In this document: positions 1 through 8,669 of the stretch, one piece after another
How positions within the stretch are numbered: the stretch's first letter is position 1
How the letters are laid out: every line of letters starts with the position of its first letter
Position numbers and translations under genes: made by a program
Source of the DNA: Dyadobacter linearis
GTDB taxonomy: Bacteria; Bacteroidota; Bacteroidia; Cytophagales; Spirosomataceae
Assembly (NCBI RefSeq): GCF_907165045.1
Contig: NZ_CAJRAU010000007.1
Span: forward strand, 1 to 64,000
DNA: 64,000 nt
Reading direction: 5' to 3'
Notes under the pieces: generated by a model
Database searches by the model: none
What the model saw: the letters and a program-made list of their open reading frames with translations, nothing else
Told to the model about the DNA's origin: nothing

Positions 1-84
1 CAAACCCGTATAACTACCGCCATTCAAATAAGCCTTAACAAGCCTAAGCTTAAAATTCAAACTGTGTTTTTTGTAATTAACCAT
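1..84 (-). CDS. IS3-family transposase OrfA, N-terminal fragment
   Basis: Only the first 28 codons are inside the window. They start at ATG 84-82 and read MVNYKKHSLNFKLRLVKAYL followed by NGGSYTGL. This matches the N-terminal helix-turn-helix pattern of IS3-family OrfA proteins (a basic stretch, then F-K-L-x-L-V-K-x-Y-L-x-G-G-S). OrfA binds the element's ends and is normally joined to OrfB by frameshifting. The rest of the gene, and whether it is intact, lies outside the window. The gene is divergent from prfC. Confidence 0.65.
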   Translation of the reverse strand, partial: MVNYKKHSLNFKLRLVKAYLNGGSYTGL

Positions 85-122
85 AAAAATGCCCCCAAGA
101 AGTGTCTAACTTTTTGGGGGCA
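1..122 (-). mobile_element. IS3-family insertion sequence, left end (partial)
   Basis: The leftmost bases are the 5' end of an insertion sequence that continues beyond the window. Read on the minus strand from 122, the end is TGCCCCCAAAAAGTTAGAC, starting with the TG typical of IS3-family termini. It is followed by a hairpin (GCCCCCAA paired with TTGGGGGC, about 90-122) and then by the start of an OrfA-type transposase. The hairpin plus T-run could stop outside transcription from entering the transposase. The family assignment rests on the encoded N-terminus and the end sequence; the exact boundary and any target duplication cannot be confirmed without the other end. Confidence 0.65.
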
Positions 123-155
123 GTGCACCGATAGGGGCGGCTCTTCTTTTATTTG

Positions 156-163
156 TATCTTTG
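156..163 (+). promoter_or_regulatory. -7 box of the prfC promoter
   Basis: TATCTTTG matches the Bacteroidota -7 consensus TAnnTTTG exactly. It lies 50 bases before the chosen prfC start and about 34 bases outside the IS end. No clear -33 TTG was seen at the usual spacing, so the IS insertion may have changed the upstream half. Confidence 0.55.
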
Positions 164-212
164 CGGAAATTTTGATTCATCAGAATCGCTGAAATCAGTA
201 TCTCAATTCTAC

Positions 213-1808
213 ATGAGTAATATAGAGGAAATAAAAAAACGCCGCACATTTGCGATCATCAGTCACCCGGATGCTGGAAAAACAACCCTCACGGAAAAGC
301 TGCTTCTGTTCGGAGGCGCAATACAGACTGCGGGGGCGGTGAAGTCCAACAAGATCAAGAAAACGGCTACTTCCGATTTTATGGAAATCGAGAAGCAAAG
401 AGGTATTTCGGTCGCTACGTCCGTGATGACCTTTGAATATAAAGACCTGCTGATCAATATCCTGGATACGCCGGGCCACAAGGATTTTGCGGAAGATACT
501 TACCGGACTTTGACGGCTGTCGATAGCGTAATCCTGGTTGTGGACTGCGTAAAAGGTGTGGAGGAACAAACTGAAAGGCTCATGGAAGTGTGCCGGATGC
601 GTAATACGCCGGTTATTATTTTCATTAATAAATTAGATAGAGAAGGCCAGAATCCATTTGAATTGCTGGATGAATTGGAAAGCAAGCTAAGTATCCGCGT
701 TCGTCCGCTCACGTGGCCGATCAATATGGGTGCTAATTTTAAAGGCGTTTACAGCTTGTACGAACAAATGCTGTACTTCTTCAAAATCAATAAAACGAAG
801 ATTGAAAGCAACGTCGCGAAAGTAAGTTTGGACGATGAAAGCCTCGCGGAACTGGTTGGTGAAAAAGACGCTGAGCAGCTCACAGAAGACGTGGAGCTTG
901 TTGAAGGTGTTTATGACGTATTTTCAGAAGAAGCTTACCAAAAAGGGGAGCTGGCGCCTGTATTCTTCGGTAGTGCTATTAATAATTTTGGTATCAAGGA
1001 GTTACTGGATACATTCTGTGAAATTTCACCTATTCCGCAGCCCCGCCCGACCGACGTGCGTGAAGTAGCTCCGACGGAGCCAAAGTTCACCGGTTTTGTT
1101 TTCAAAATCCACGCGAACCTCGACCCGCGTCACCGTGACCGTATTGCGTTCCTGCGCATTTGTTCGGGGAAATTCGAAAGGGGAAAATTTTATAAACACG
1201 TCAGATTAGGCAAAGACGTACGTTTTTCAAGTCCATTTACATTTATGGCTTCGGATAAAAGTGTGATGGACGAAGGTTTCCCCGGCGATGTGGTTGGTTT
1301 ATACGATACCGGCAGCTTCAAAATCGGAGATACCCTGACAGAAGGCGAGCTCCTGCAATTCTCAGGTATCCCAAGCTTTTCTCCTGAGATATTTAAGGAA
1401 TTGATCAATATGGATCCGATGAAATCCAAGCAATTGGAAAAAGGTATCCAGCAGCTGACCGACGAAGGTGTAGCGCAACTATTTACATTGGATTTGGGAA
1501 ACAGAAAAATAGTAGGAACAGTAGGAGAGCTTCAATTCGACGTAATTCAATACCGACTTGAACACGAATACGGCGCGAAATGTCGCTGGGTGCCTATGAG
1601 TACTTCACGCGCCTGCTGGCTTACCGCCGACGAAAAACCGGCCATGGACCAGTTTATCAGATTAAAAGGAAACCAGATCGCGTATGACAAAGACCGCAAC
1701 CCGGTTTTTCTTGCAGATTCCGAATGGATGATCCGCATGAACCGCGAAAACAACCCCGCCATACATTTCCACTTCACCTCGGAGTTTAAGACGGAGATGG
1801 CGGTGTAG
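213..1808 (+). CDS. prfC: peptide chain release factor 3 (RF3)
   Basis: This GTPase recycles RF1/RF2 from the ribosome after stop-codon peptide release and acts in the cytosol. The translational-GTPase motifs are clear: P-loop DAGKTT at residues 20-25, DTPGH at about 85-89 and NKLD at 139-142, then EF-Tu-like domain II and the RF3 C-terminal domain ([20 protein letters not shown]). From ATG 213 the protein is 531 residues, very close to the 529 of E. coli RF3. The reading frame stays open back to 153, but those 20 residues do not resemble the family and the -7 box overlaps them, so 213 is preferred. The gene stands alone between the IS end and a convergent gene. Confidence 0.95.
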   Translation: MSNIEEIKKRRTFAIISHPDAGKTTLTEKLLLFGGAIQTAGAVKSNKIKKTATSDFMEIEKQRGISVATSVMTFEYKDLLINILDTPGHKDFAEDTYRTLTAVDSVILVVDCVKGVEEQTERLMEVCRMRNTPVIIFINKLDREGQNPFELLDELESKLSIRVRPLTWPINMGANFKGVYSLYEQMLYFFKINKTKIESNVAKVSLDDESLAELVGEKDAEQLTEDVELVEGVYDVFSEEAYQKGELAPVFFGSAINNFGIKELLDTFCEISPIPQPRPTDVREVAPTEPKFTGFVFKIHANLDPRHRDRIAFLRICSGKFERGKFYKHVRLGKDVRFSSPFTFMASDKSVMDEGFPGDVVGLYDTGSFKIGDTLTEGELLQFSGIPSFSPEIFKELINMDPMKSKQLEKGIQQLTDEGVAQLFTLDLGNRKIVGTVGELQFDVIQYRLEHEYGAKCRWVPMSTSRACWLTADEKPAMDQFIRLKGNQIAYDKDRNPVFLADSEWMIRMNRENNPAIHFHFTSEFKTEMAV

Positions 1809-1810
1809 TG

Positions 1811-1914
1811 GAATGATTGAATGATTGAATGACTGAATGAGTGAATGTTGAAACTAATATTCGCTCACTCACTCATTATTACTATTCAATCATTCGATCA
1901 TTCAATCATTCAAA
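1811..1914. repeat. TGAATGAT octamer inverted repeat, copy 1
   Basis: This intergenic stretch is built from tandem octamers of the form TGAATGAN: about four units rightward, a short spacer, then the complementary units (TCATTCAA type), ending TCATTCAAAATT. The two halves can fold into a long imperfect hairpin between the convergent ends of prfC and the Spy-like gene, where it may also help terminate both transcripts. Two further copies lie inside the cobalamin riboswitches at 46805-46870 and 47189-47258. Confidence 0.8.
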
Positions 1915-1915
1915 A

Positions 1916-2296
1916 TTAATTTTCCCTCGGTTCCCGCTCGCCTCTTCCTCCCGCTCCCCTCCGATCTTCCAGCATCGTCTTATACTTCTCCTGCTGCTCT
2001 ACGGTCAGGATTTTTGCGATTTCAGTGTTGAATGTTTCCATTGATGCGCGCATTTCTGAGCGGTCGCCGTTTGATTTTTCACGCAATTCCTGCATTTTTT
2101 GAGCTCTGGCCAGGCTTAGGTTGTAAACTTGCTTTTTCTGGTCTTCGGATAAGTTCAGATTTTCAGTCAGCGTTTTCGTTTGGTTTTCGGCGCGTTGCTC
2201 CGCTGTCATATTCCCACCGCCGCCCTGCCGCTGCGCAAATGCAGTTACTGTGGCGAAAGTCAATAAAAAGACAAACAGTATTTTTTTCATGGTCAT
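1916..2296 (-). CDS. small periplasmic Spy/CpxP-like protein
   Basis: This 126-residue exported protein has a signal peptide (KKILFVFLLTFATVTAFAQ). The mature part is helical and highly charged, with two LTxxQ-like segments, LNLSEDQKKQ and LTVEQQEKY, typical of the Spy/CpxP/DUF4890 group of periplasmic chaperone or stress proteins. Glycine- and arginine-rich tails flank the helices (QGGGGN near the start, GAGGRGEREPRE at the end). A second ATG at 2290 (MKKIL) is an equally good start. The gene converges on prfC across the octamer repeat. The family is recognised; the specific role is not known. Confidence 0.7.
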   Translation of the reverse strand: MTMKKILFVFLLTFATVTAFAQRQGGGGNMTAEQRAENQTKTLTENLNLSEDQKKQVYNLSLARAQKMQELREKSNGDRSEMRASMETFNTEIAKILTVEQQEKYKTMLEDRRGAGGRGEREPREN

Positions 2297-2359
2297 CAGG
2301 TTTTGATACTCCGGTTAGAGTATGATTTTGGGATTTAGTTTAATCGTTTCTCTGAGATT

Positions 2360-3103
2360 TCAATAAAACATCCGCACCATGAGCGCAATAGCGATTGCGC
2401 AAGTGTAGCTCATCAGTGTTCCTACCAGTACATATTCTGATTTTTTACTGATGTAGGCGGGAGAAGTTTCGGGTGCTGGTGCCTTGTCGTTGTACCTGAG
2501 CAGCGATTTGGCGGCGATCAAAAATCCGATCGCTGAAAATTGGTTAGCCAGTACGAACACAAAAATCAGCAGCCTTTCCGACATTCCGATCCAGCGGCCG
2601 GCATTGGCAAGATTGTCGTCGGCTTCCGGCGCTAGCTTGCTCAGTTCTTCACGCCACGGGCGGGTGAGGATACCAACCAGAAATGAGACGGGTGAAAGGG
2701 AAGTTAATGCGCCTGCCATTGTTGCCAGGGTTTTGGGAGTATCCAGCCACGTTAGGAATTGCTTGAAACCAGGTTCGATAGTATTGGTAAGGAGCAGTGC
2801 TGCAATAGCAATAGTGAGAATGTGGGCAATCTGGTCGGTGATAAACCAGGCGAGCGAACCTTTTTTGTCGAATGAGATTTTGACTACATCAATAATCCCG
2901 TGTGCAAGTCCCAGGAGCAATGCGGGCATCGGATTGTCCCATTGGTGTAGTATTACGTAAGAAACCACAATTACCAGCAGGATATGCCAGTAGAGGTATT
3001 TTGATCTGAAAGACTTTTTCTTCTTGTCTGTTACCCAGCTGGTTGGCTGCCAGTAGAAATCTACTAATACATGAGCAAGGAGCAGCAGCAGAAATTCAGT
3101 CAT
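2360..3103 (-). CDS. DUF3307 integral membrane protein
   Basis: This 247-residue membrane protein matches the DUF3307 family. It begins FLLLLLAHVLVDFYWQP, followed by KKKKSFRSKYLYWHI and a conserved LAHGIIDVVK segment. About six hydrophobic segments are visible, with a polar cytoplasmic loop near residues 150-170. No catalytic motif is recognised. Its start is only 6 bases after the stop of the upstream SatD-like gene, so the two are almost certainly co-transcribed. A SatD-like regulator followed by a DUF3307 protein is a recurring pair in Bacteroidota, but the shared function is unknown. Confidence 0.75.
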   Translation of the reverse strand: MTEFLLLLLAHVLVDFYWQPTSWVTDKKKKSFRSKYLYWHILLVIVVSYVILHQWDNPMPALLLGLAHGIIDVVKISFDKKGSLAWFITDQIAHILTIAIAALLLTNTIEPGFKQFLTWLDTPKTLATMAGALTSLSPVSFLVGILTRPWREELSKLAPEADDNLANAGRWIGMSERLLIFVFVLANQFSAIGFLIAAKSLLRYNDKAPAPETSPAYISKKSEYVLVGTLMSYTCAIAIALMVRMFY

Positions 3104-3109
3104 CAGAAG

Positions 3110-3742
3110 TTAGCGTTTTGTGTATAGTGATAATTGCTTTGGAAAAGTACTAAGAAAATTTTCAATCGCCCACCATTTGGCGGCTGCAATTCGCTGGCTC
3201 GCCGCTGACTGGCTGATCGATAGCTGCTCGGCTATCTGGGTCACTGTTTTTTCTTGCAGCAACGCCGTGATTACCTGGCTTTGCGACATCGTCCAGCCTT
3301 CTATCAATGTTTCGAGCAGCCCAAGTGTAGCAGTCAGCGGCTCTGAGGGTATAGGCAGTGCAATTGCAATGCGGGCTTTTTGCTGACGAATTGTGTCGGC
3401 AAGGCGGCCGGATAACCGAAACGCTTCTCCGTCGGAAGTGCCTGCCCGCTCGGTCAGCATTTCAGTTTGCCCGATCCCTATCGCAATGCGCAGATCTGCA
3501 TTTGGTGCGTGAGAACGCATGATAGCACGGGCTAAAATAGCTACGCGCGCCGCCTGATCGGCATTTTTGAGTACTCCCTGAAAGCTGTCGCCCCGGTAAA
3601 TTTCAGGTTTCAGCAACCACTTAAATGACTGATGGTCCCGTAAAGTTTGTGTCAATTCTTGCAGCCACAGTGCAGTGTCTTCTCGCGTAAAGCTGGTCGA
3701 ATTGACCATATCGGCGGTAAAAACGGCGTGATGCTTTTTCAT
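3110..3742 (-). CDS. SatD-family protein with C-terminal helix-turn-helix
   Basis: This 210-residue soluble protein has two parts. Residues 1 to about 140 resemble the SatD/cyclase-like fold: an N-terminal FTADMVNST, then YRGDSFQ and LRIAIGIGQ, which echo class III nucleotide-cyclase strands but without obvious catalytic metal residues. Residues about 160-195 form a helix-turn-helix (VTQIAEQLSISQSAASQRIA). The architecture suggests a ligand-sensing DNA-binding regulator. Immediately upstream lie three identical-spacing dyads (3745-3824), which makes autoregulation plausible. It is followed at 6 bases by the DUF3307 gene. The family call is reasonable; the regulatory role is inference. Confidence 0.65.
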   Translation of the reverse strand: MKKHHAVFTADMVNSTSFTREDTALWLQELTQTLRDHQSFKWLLKPEIYRGDSFQGVLKNADQAARVAILARAIMRSHAPNADLRIAIGIGQTEMLTERAGTSDGEAFRLSGRLADTIRQQKARIAIALPIPSEPLTATLGLLETLIEGWTMSQSQVITALLQEKTVTQIAEQLSISQSAASQRIAAAKWWAIENFLSTFPKQLSLYTKR

Positions 3743-3744
3743 TT

Positions 3745-3824
3745 ATATAAGCTTTTTACCTTATAACAGGTGAATATAAGGAAAAAACCTTATATCTGGC
3801 ACATATAAGGTAAAAGCCTTATAT
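3745..3824 (-). promoter_or_regulatory. three tandem 22-bp dyads, likely operator
   Basis: Three copies of ATATAAG-N8-CTTATAT (the first ends CTTATAA) start at 3745, 3774 and 3803, exactly 29 bp apart. They fill the space between the small upstream gene, whose stop codon lies in the third copy, and the start of the SatD-like gene at 3742. The regular phasing (nearly three helical turns) suggests cooperative binding by a dimeric regulator, perhaps the helix-turn-helix of the adjacent protein. Confidence 0.7.
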
Positions 3825-4115
3825 ATTTCGGGGGTAAAAATCGAAAAGATATGCTCTTTCCTCGTCAAAAGATCCATTAAATACCTCTGAACCAGCGCGT
3901 TTATACCAGTATCCTGCATTCCAGGTGTCACCCTCTACCCGGTGTAAATAGGCGTGTAAACGATCATAATTTCGGGTGCCTTCTGCACTCTGTGCGATAT
4001 TGTGCGCCGCTTCCCAATCGCCTTTTGCGTCGTACCAAAGTGCTTTTATGAGTTCAGGAAGGCCAGTTGGCGGAATTTTCAGTGAAAGAGATTCTTGAAA
4101 TTGGTCGTAAGTCAT
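3819..4115 (-). CDS. small conserved cytosolic protein, function unknown
   Basis: This 98-residue protein has no signal peptide or membrane segment. It is rich in aromatic and acidic residues (ALWYDAKGDWEAAHNIAQ, YDRLHAYLHRVEGD, NAGYWYKRAG), a helical pattern resembling a TPR-like or tetratrico-type pair of helices. Similar small proteins are found widely in Bacteroidota, but I do not know a function. It is on the same strand as the SatD-like gene, and its stop codon lies inside the third operator dyad, so the downstream genes probably have their own promoter. Confidence 0.6.
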   Translation of the reverse strand: MTYDQFQESLSLKIPPTGLPELIKALWYDAKGDWEAAHNIAQSAEGTRNYDRLHAYLHRVEGDTWNAGYWYKRAGSEVFNGSFDEERAYLFDFYPRNI

Positions 4116-4287
4116 AGGTCTGAATTGCTGTTAAAGTATTTGAAAAAGTACCACAAAATGTGAAAAAAACAAGCAACATGAAAATTCGCAGCGGCAATTG
4201 TAACTTCCGGAGAATATCATGCCTGCCGGGCGTTTTGCTGATTTTCATTGTATATTGTAAAGTTGAATCTGAACCATTAACCGATAT

Positions 4288-7200
4288 ATGTTTAAACAAT
4301 TATCAACCTTATTTTCAGGGCTGGTTGTTAGCATTTGCTGTCAGGCGCAGCAGACTTTCCCACAAAATGGCGCTTACGATGAAAGACCAGGAAGGTATGC
4401 ATTCACCAATGCCACCATCGTCGTCGATCCCAAAACAACTATCGAAAACGGTACTTTACTGATTGAGAACGGACTGATCAGCCAGGTTGGGAAACAGGTG
4501 AAACTGCCCGCCGGGACTGTGGTCGTGGACTTGAAAGGTAAGTACATTTATCCTTCGCTCATCGACCTGGATTCTGATTACGGCATGCCGGAAGCAAAGC
4601 GCGACAGGCCGGCGGGCGGCAGACAAACGCCGCAGCTGGAATCCAATAAAAAGGGCGCATTTGGCTGGAACCAGGCGATACAATCGGAAAATGACGCCAG
4701 TCTGATCTTCACCCCGGATGCTAAAAAAGCGGCTGATCTGCGTAAAATCGGTTTCGGTACTGTGCTTGTGCATTCACACGACGGGATTGTAAGAGGAAAC
4801 GGCGCGCTGGTCACGCTGACTGACGAAGCCGCCAACAAAGCACTTTTGAACAGAAAAGCTTCCGCACATTTCTCTTTTAGCAAAGGTATTTCCTCGCAAA
4901 CGTATCCTTCGTCCACAATGGGCGTGGTGGCGCTTTTGAGACAAAATTATTACGATGCAGAATGGTATGCCCGCACTCCGAAAGCAAAAGAGGCTAATCT
5001 GTCGCTGGACGCATTTAACCAGATCAAAACACTGCCTTCTTTCTTTGAAACCGGTGACAAATACAGCGTATTGCGGGCTGATAAGGTAGGAGATGAATTT
5101 GGTGTTCAATATATTATCAAGGGCGGAGGTGATGAATATCAGCGTATTAATGAAATAAAAGCGACCAAAGCTACGCTGATTTTGCCGCTCCAATTTCCGG
5201 AAGCTTATGATGTAACCGATCCCTGGGACGCAGATGTGATCAGTATGGCGCAGTTGAAGCACTGGGAACTCGCGCCTGGAAATGCTTCGCTAGTAGCTAG
5301 GGCGCAGATTCCGTTTGCATTTACTTCGGCCGGAATGAAGAACAAGGCTGACTTTTGGAAAAGCATTAAAACCGCAGTGGAATATGGTCTCCCAAAAGAA
5401 AAAGCACTGGAAGCGCTCACGACTCTGCCGGCCAGCCTGATCAAAGCGGAAGGCCAGATAGGAAGTTTGAAACCCGGTTTGCTCGCCAACTTCATTATTA
5501 CTTCGGGTGATCTTTTTGATAAAGACAATATCATTTATGAGAACTGGGTTCAGGGAAAGAAATTTATCCTTGCGCCGATTAATGCACCGGATATTCGGGG
5601 TACCTATTTGCTGACAATCAATAATCAGCCTGGCGGAAAGCTGGAAATCGCCGGCTCGCCAGAGAAGCCGGAATATAAAGTGATTGTTCAGGATTCAGTG
5701 AAAATCACTCCCAAGGCTATCCTTTCCAATGAGTTATTGACATTAAGTTATCAGGCTGACAAAAAAGTCACAGGTACGACCCGCCTCACAGGCTGGCTGA
5801 CTGGAACTACCTTATCCGGGGAAGGCATTTTGCCTAATGGCGCCGCAGTGCCATGGAATGCAACATTGACCCAGAAATTCCAGCAAACTGCTGCTGCCGA
5901 TACTACTACCATCAAACCAAAAGAAACAGGGCCGATCCTGTATCCTTTTGTAGGTTTCGGGAACGAGCAGCTGCCTAAATCAGAGACGCTACTGATTAAA
6001 AATGCGACTGTTTGGACGAATGAAAAGGAAGGTATCCTGCAAAATGCAGATGTAATTGTTCAGAATGGAAAGATTACCAAGGTTGGGAAATCGCTCGCTG
6101 CGCCTTCCGGAGCGAAAACCGTTGATGGTACAGGCAAGCATTTGACCAGCGGTATTATTGACGAGCATTCGCATATTGCGCTTTTCACGATCAACGAAGG
6201 TGGTCAAACGAGCTCGGCGGAGGTGAGGATGAGCGATGTAGTGAATCCGGACGATGTCAATATTTACCGCCAGCTCGCGGGTGGGGTTACTGCTTCGCAT
6301 TTGCTGCACGGCTCGGCTAATTCGATCGGTGGCCAGAGCGCGATGATTAAATTGAAATGGGGCGCCAGTCAGTCGGAAATGGTACTGCCGGATGTGAAGA
6401 CGATCAAATTTGCATTGGGTGAAAATGTGAAGCAATCCAACTGGGGCGATGTGGCTAGAGTACGTTTTCCACAAACCAGAATGGGCGTGGAGCAGGTATA
6501 TTTCGACCATTTTCTTCGCGCAAAGGAATATGCAAAGAGCTGGAAAAGTTTTAACTCAACCTCTAAAAAGGTGGCTGCAAATGCGCCGAGAAGAGATATT
6601 GAGCTGGACGCACTGGCCGAGATTCTCGACAACCAAAGATCCATCACCTGCCACTCTTATGTACAGTCGGAAATCAATATGCTGATGCATGTAGCTGATT
6701 CACTGAAATTTAAGATCAACACATTTACCCACATTCTGGAAGGTTACAAGCTGGCAGACGGAATGGCAAAACGGGGTATCGGCGGTTCTACGTTCGCGGA
6801 TTGGTGGGCTTATAAAATGGAGGTAAAAGAAGCGATTCCTTACAATGCGGCATTGATGTATCACCAGGGCGTGACCGTCGCGATCAATTCTGATGATGCT
6901 GAAATGGCGCGTCGGTTGAACCAGGAAGCTGCAAAAACGGTCGAATATGGTGGCGTGCCGGAAGAAGAAGCCTGGAAAATGGTAACACTTAATCCGGCCA
7001 AATTACTGCACGTAGATAACAGAATGGGCAGTATCAAGGCTGGAAAAGATGCGGATCTGGTACTCTGGAACGCACATCCGCTGTCTATCTACGCCCGTCC
7101 CGAATTCACGATGGTGGAAGGTGCGGTGTATTTTGACAGAAAAAAAGACGAGGAAAAGCAAAAATCAATGCAGCAGGAAAGAGAAAAGCTGATCCAGAAA

Positions 7201-7317
7201 ATGCTGAATGATAAAGCAGAAGGAAAGCCTACTCAAAAACCGCAGGCGGCGCAGCCCAAAATGTGGCATTGTGAAGATATAGTGGGTGTGCACACCGAGC
7301 ATGAAGGACACAGATAA
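4288..7317 (+). CDS. secreted double-domain amidohydrolase (imidazolonepropionase-like)
   Basis: This 1009-residue protein has an N-terminal signal peptide (LFSGLVVSICCQAQ) and two amidohydrolase-type domains. In the first (about 30-430) the metal-binding HxH position reads IDLDSDYG, so it is probably not catalytic. The second (about 560-980) has GIIDEHSHIA, further histidines in CHSYVQSE and THILEGY, and the aspartate in INSDDAE, and is likely the metal-dependent hydrolase. A lysine/glutamate-rich coiled tail and a C-terminal HCEDIVGVHTEHEG follow. Substrate is unknown; family members hydrolyse cyclic amides or dipeptides. The next gene, a second amidohydrolase-like protein, starts 5 bases later and the two likely form one unit. 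Confidence 0.85.
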   Translation: MFKQLSTLFSGLVVSICCQAQQTFPQNGAYDERPGRYAFTNATIVVDPKTTIENGTLLIENGLISQVGKQVKLPAGTVVVDLKGKYIYPSLIDLDSDYGMPEAKRDRPAGGRQTPQLESNKKGAFGWNQAIQSENDASLIFTPDAKKAADLRKIGFGTVLVHSHDGIVRGNGALVTLTDEAANKALLNRKASAHFSFSKGISSQTYPSSTMGVVALLRQNYYDAEWYARTPKAKEANLSLDAFNQIKTLPSFFETGDKYSVLRADKVGDEFGVQYIIKGGGDEYQRINEIKATKATLILPLQFPEAYDVTDPWDADVISMAQLKHWELAPGNASLVARAQIPFAFTSAGMKNKADFWKSIKTAVEYGLPKEKALEALTTLPASLIKAEGQIGSLKPGLLANFIITSGDLFDKDNIIYENWVQGKKFILAPINAPDIRGTYLLTINNQPGGKLEIAGSPEKPEYKVIVQDSVKITPKAILSNELLTLSYQADKKVTGTTRLTGWLTGTTLSGEGILPNGAAVPWNATLTQKFQQTAAADTTTIKPKETGPILYPFVGFGNEQLPKSETLLIKNATVWTNEKEGILQNADVIVQNGKITKVGKSLAAPSGAKTVDGTGKHLTSGIIDEHSHIALFTINEGGQTSSAEVRMSDVVNPDDVNIYRQLAGGVTASHLLHGSANSIGGQSAMIKLKWGASQSEMVLPDVKTIKFALGENVKQSNWGDVARVRFPQTRMGVEQVYFDHFLRAKEYAKSWKSFNSTSKKVAANAPRRDIELDALAEILDNQRSITCHSYVQSEINMLMHVADSLKFKINTFTHILEGYKLADGMAKRGIGGSTFADWWAYKMEVKEAIPYNAALMYHQGVTVAINSDDAEMARRLNQEAAKTVEYGGVPEEEAWKMVTLNPAKLLHVDNRMGSIKAGKDADLVLWNAHPLSIYARPEFTMVEGAVYFDRKKDEEKQKSMQQEREKLIQKMLNDKAEGKPTQKPQAAQPKMWHCEDIVGVHTEHEGHR

Positions 7318-7322
7318 TAGCT

Positions 7323-8657
7323 ATGACATTTTACCAAATGACGATACATCATTCATTTTCCAAGACATTTCTGTTTCTGATCTCGCTTTTTGCAACAGCA
7401 GAAACTTTTGCCCAAAACCCGGCTCCTGCGTTGCCGCAAAGCCGCCCGGTCGTGATCACCGGCGCCACAATTCACGTGGGCAACGGGCAGGTAATCCAAA
7501 ATGGCGTAATTGCTTTTGACAAAGGTTTGATCACCTATTTGGGCGCGGCAGGTTCTAATCCTACGGGTGCAAATGCAGAGACGATCGACGCGAAAGGAAA
7601 GCATATTTTTCCGGGTATAATTTCGCTGAATACCACGGTAGGTTTGCAGGAAGTTGCTTCCGTGCGGGCCACGCTCGATTTTAATGAAGTAGGAGAGATC
7701 AATCCGCACGTTCGCGCGCTGGTGGCTTATAATACTGATTCTGAGGTAATACCAACTTTGCGGGGAAACGGGATCCTGGTTTCTCAGGCTGTTCCACAGG
7801 GTGGTGTGATTTCTGGTTCGTCTTCGGTTTTTTACAGCGACGGCTGGAATTGGGAAGATGCCGTTTTGAAAAAAGACGATGGTATCTGGCTCAGCTGGCC
7901 GCCATTTCTGGCCAGTACCTTTAATTATGAAGATTTTTCTGTTTCGGTTAAAAGAAATGAAAAAAGACAGGAAACAATCGATCTGATCAAATCCACTTTC
8001 TCTGAGGCCAAGGGTTATATGGAAGTGGCGGAGCCTGCGGCTGTAAACCTGCGACTGGCTGCAATGAAGCCACTCTTTGCCGGCACAGCCAATCTTTACA
8101 TTCGTGCGGATTACGCAAAGGATATTGTTGAAGCTGTGAAAACGGCGCGGGAGGCCGGTATCAAAAGAGTAGTGATCGTGGGCGGTGACGAGTCTTACAA
8201 GGTTGCTGCTTTCCTGAAAGAGAACCAAGTTCCGGTGGTTTTGAACCCCACGCACAGACTGCCTGGGCGCGTTGATGAGAATGTGTACCTGCCTTATGAA
8301 CTGCCAAGTATGCTTCACAAAGCTGGCGTGAAAGTGGCTATTACTTACGCGGACGAATGGTGGCGGACAAGGAATCTGGCTTTTATGGCAGGTACTTCGT
8401 CAGGATTCAGCGACGTTTCTCCGGAAGATGCACTTCAATTTGTAACCAAAAACGCTGCCGAAATTATTGGTGCCGAAAGGGAAGTAGGGACGCTCGAAAA
8501 AGGCAAACACGCCTCACTGATCGTTTCCCAGGGCGATATCCTCGATATGCGTGGCAATTCAGTTGAAATGGTATTCGTAAAAGGCGGGAAAGTGAATCTC
8601 GACGACAAGCAAAAGCGGCTTTATGAGAAGTATAAAACGAAATACGGGAAGAATTGA
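7323..8657 (+). CDS. secreted amidohydrolase-like protein, degenerate metal site
   Basis: This 444-residue protein has a signal peptide (TFLFLISLFATAETFAQ) and one amidohydrolase fold: a beta-sandwich start (VVITGATIHVGNGQVIQNG), a barrel, and the closing GTLEKGKHASLIVSQGD strand region. The usual GxIDxHxH reads GIISLNTTVGL, so the first metal ligands are missing. It probably acts as a partner or scaffold for the 1009-residue protein just upstream rather than alone. ATG 7341 (MTIHHS) is another possible start that still leaves a signal peptide. The gene ends in the loop of a strong terminator. Confidence 0.8.
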   Translation: MTFYQMTIHHSFSKTFLFLISLFATAETFAQNPAPALPQSRPVVITGATIHVGNGQVIQNGVIAFDKGLITYLGAAGSNPTGANAETIDAKGKHIFPGIISLNTTVGLQEVASVRATLDFNEVGEINPHVRALVAYNTDSEVIPTLRGNGILVSQAVPQGGVISGSSSVFYSDGWNWEDAVLKKDDGIWLSWPPFLASTFNYEDFSVSVKRNEKRQETIDLIKSTFSEAKGYMEVAEPAAVNLRLAAMKPLFAGTANLYIRADYAKDIVEAVKTAREAGIKRVVIVGGDESYKVAAFLKENQVPVVLNPTHRLPGRVDENVYLPYELPSMLHKAGVKVAITYADEWWRTRNLAFMAGTSSGFSDVSPEDALQFVTKNAAEIIGAEREVGTLEKGKHASLIVSQGDILDMRGNSVEMVFVKGGKVNLDDKQKRLYEKYKTKYGKN

Positions 8658-8669
8658 TCTTCCCGTATT
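8641..8669. terminator. bidirectional terminator
   Basis: A perfect 12-bp stem (AATACGGGAAGA with TCTTCCCGTATT) and a five-base loop, followed by TTTT on the plus strand and by A/T-rich sequence on the other. It separates the amidohydrolase gene from convergent cvfB. The TGA stop of the amidohydrolase lies in the loop. Confidence 0.8.

Noticed and set aside
7353-8318. Long antisense open frame (321 codons) opposite the second amidohydrolase
   Set aside because: The sense frame has a clear family match and signal peptide; the antisense product has no motif and is a composition shadow.
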